6,172 nucleotides of DNA from an uncultured Clostridia bacterium (GTDB lineage Bacteria > Bacillota > Clostridia > Christensenellales > CAG-917). Location of the stretch: the NCBI GenBank assembly GCA_900554085.1, contig USGA01000046.1, forward strand, positions 1 to 6,172, read 5' to 3'. Below the pieces are notes generated by a model. The model was not told the DNA's origin, made no database searches, and saw only the letters and a list, made by a program, of their open reading frames with translations. Made by a program: the position numbers and the translations under genes. This document shows positions 5,623-6,172 of the stretch, one piece after another; position 1 is the stretch's first letter; every line of letters begins with the position of its first letter.

Positions 5623-6172
5623 TCAACGGCGGAAAAGATAAGGCGACACGGGCGCGGTCGACGGCGGATAGCAGGATTTTTCGGCACTTCCCACCTCGAT
5701 ATCGCCGCCTTTTATCCGCGCTCGCACGGTGTATACCGCTTCGCCTCCGAAAGTGAACGGAGTGTGTTCCACCGTGTATTCTCCCGTTGAGATGTCTTTT
5801 CCCCCGTAGGTCAGACGGCTTTCTTCGTCGGAAGCGCCGCCGGAAAACTGCGCTATCTTTCTTTCCCCGAGCAGGTCGCGACAAAACACCTCGTATTCGA
5901 GAGCGGCTTCCGTGAGGACATTGAGCCGCACTTTACCGTTCGCGGTTGTTATGTCGAATCTCGGGGAGTTGTCGGCAAACCTGGATTTCCCGTCGGCAGA
6001 GGAAAATCTCTTGGAAACCAACCGCTTTTCGACGTATTCGGAGGGGGTAAAGGGGGTTGCATATGTGAGTGTGCCGCCGACGAAAGTAGAATACACGTCG
6101 ACGTCGCGCACCTCGACACCGTCAGAAACGGCAAAGCCCTGCGGCGCGGAAGACGAATACATCTCGCGCAGA
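5623..6172 (-). CDS. C-terminal part of an Fn3-like, probably extracytoplasmic protein; possibly a class A penicillin-binding protein
   Basis: The frame is open to the right edge, reading Leu-Arg-Glu before the first in-window Met at 6162, so the true start probably lies beyond the window. About 182 codons are visible, ending at TGA (5623-5625). The first part reads APQGFAVSDGVEVRDVDVYS, then TYATPFTPSEYVEKRLVSK. This resembles the stretch after the transpeptidase domain of Clostridia class A PBPs, where a P-x-G-F...P-x-G-V segment is followed by a residue run ending in a GTEPT-like site. The second part (PRFDITTANGKVRLNVL, EYEVFCRDLLGERKIA, EAVYTVRARIKGGD) has the alternating strands of a fibronectin type III-like domain, which such PBPs often carry at the end. 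If this is right, it is a membrane-anchored cell-wall polymerase. None of the catalytic SxxK, SxN or KTG motifs is in the window, so the product name is a guess; the coding call itself is good. Confidence 0.6.
   Translation of the reverse strand, partial: LREMYSSSAPQGFAVSDGVEVRDVDVYSTFVGGTLTYATPFTPSEYVEKRLVSKRFSSADGKSRFADNSPRFDITTANGKVRLNVLTEAALEYEVFCRDLLGERKIAQFSGGASDEESRLTYGGKDISTGEYTVEHTPFTFGGEAVYTVRARIKGGDIEVGSAEKSCYPPSTAPVSPYLFRR

Noticed and set aside
5550..5756. 68-codon + strand frame across the terminator and the - strand gene
   Set aside because: It reads straight through the terminator hairpin, has no ribosome site and is antisense to a better-supported coding region.
1..6172. CRISPR array, tRNA or rRNA gene, insertion sequence, attachment site or phage gene
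   Set aside because: I saw no regularly spaced repeats, tRNA-like fold, transposase or integrase motif, or terminal inverted repeats. The region looks like ordinary chromosomal core.

Overview
The window is a compact stretch of bacterial chromosome. Five genes lie on the + strand in the order pheT (3' end only), mutS2, a small membrane protein of unknown function, a cysteine desulfurase and thiI. A bidirectional hairpin terminator follows, and then the 3' end of a convergent gene on the - strand that runs off the right edge. GC content is in the mid-50s percent by eye. The MutS2 type, a ThiI without a rhodanese domain, a cysteine desulfurase placed just before thiI, strong GGAGG-type ribosome binding sites and use of a TTG start all suggest a Firmicutes-like (Clostridia-type) organism, probably an uncultured, moderately GC-rich lineage. 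That placement is inference; there is no rRNA or other marker that would settle it.

Layout: 1-407 is the C-terminal end of PheT (phenylalanyl-tRNA synthetase beta chain), including its anticodon-binding domain. After 15 bases, 423-2474 encodes a MutS2 ATPase that stops after its KOW-like segment and has no C-terminal Smr nuclease domain. A 93-base gap that can fold into a two-tier stem-loop leads to 2568-3083, a 171-residue protein with a hydrophobic hairpin and a soluble C-terminal domain. Its stop codon overlaps the start of the cysteine desulfurase (3080-4216). A 98-99-base leader with repeated GTCGGA words and small hairpins precedes thiI (4316-5533). A symmetrical terminator at 5577-5605 separates thiI from the - strand gene (5623 to beyond 6172). 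That gene's visible part is an extracytoplasmic-looking, Fn3-like C-terminus, possibly of a class A penicillin-binding protein.

The genes fit a translation and tRNA theme. PheT charges tRNA-Phe. MutS2 acts on branched DNA and, in Bacillus, on collided ribosomes. The cysteine desulfurase supplies persulfide sulfur, and ThiI uses it to make 4-thiouridine at position 8 of tRNA. No terminator is visible between pheT and thiI, so one long transcript is plausible, although the two longer gaps could carry internal signals.

I did not find a clear new defence, mobile or RNA system. The points most worth checking are the Smr-less MutS2, the uncharacterised membrane protein translationally coupled to the cysteine desulfurase, and the two structured gaps.
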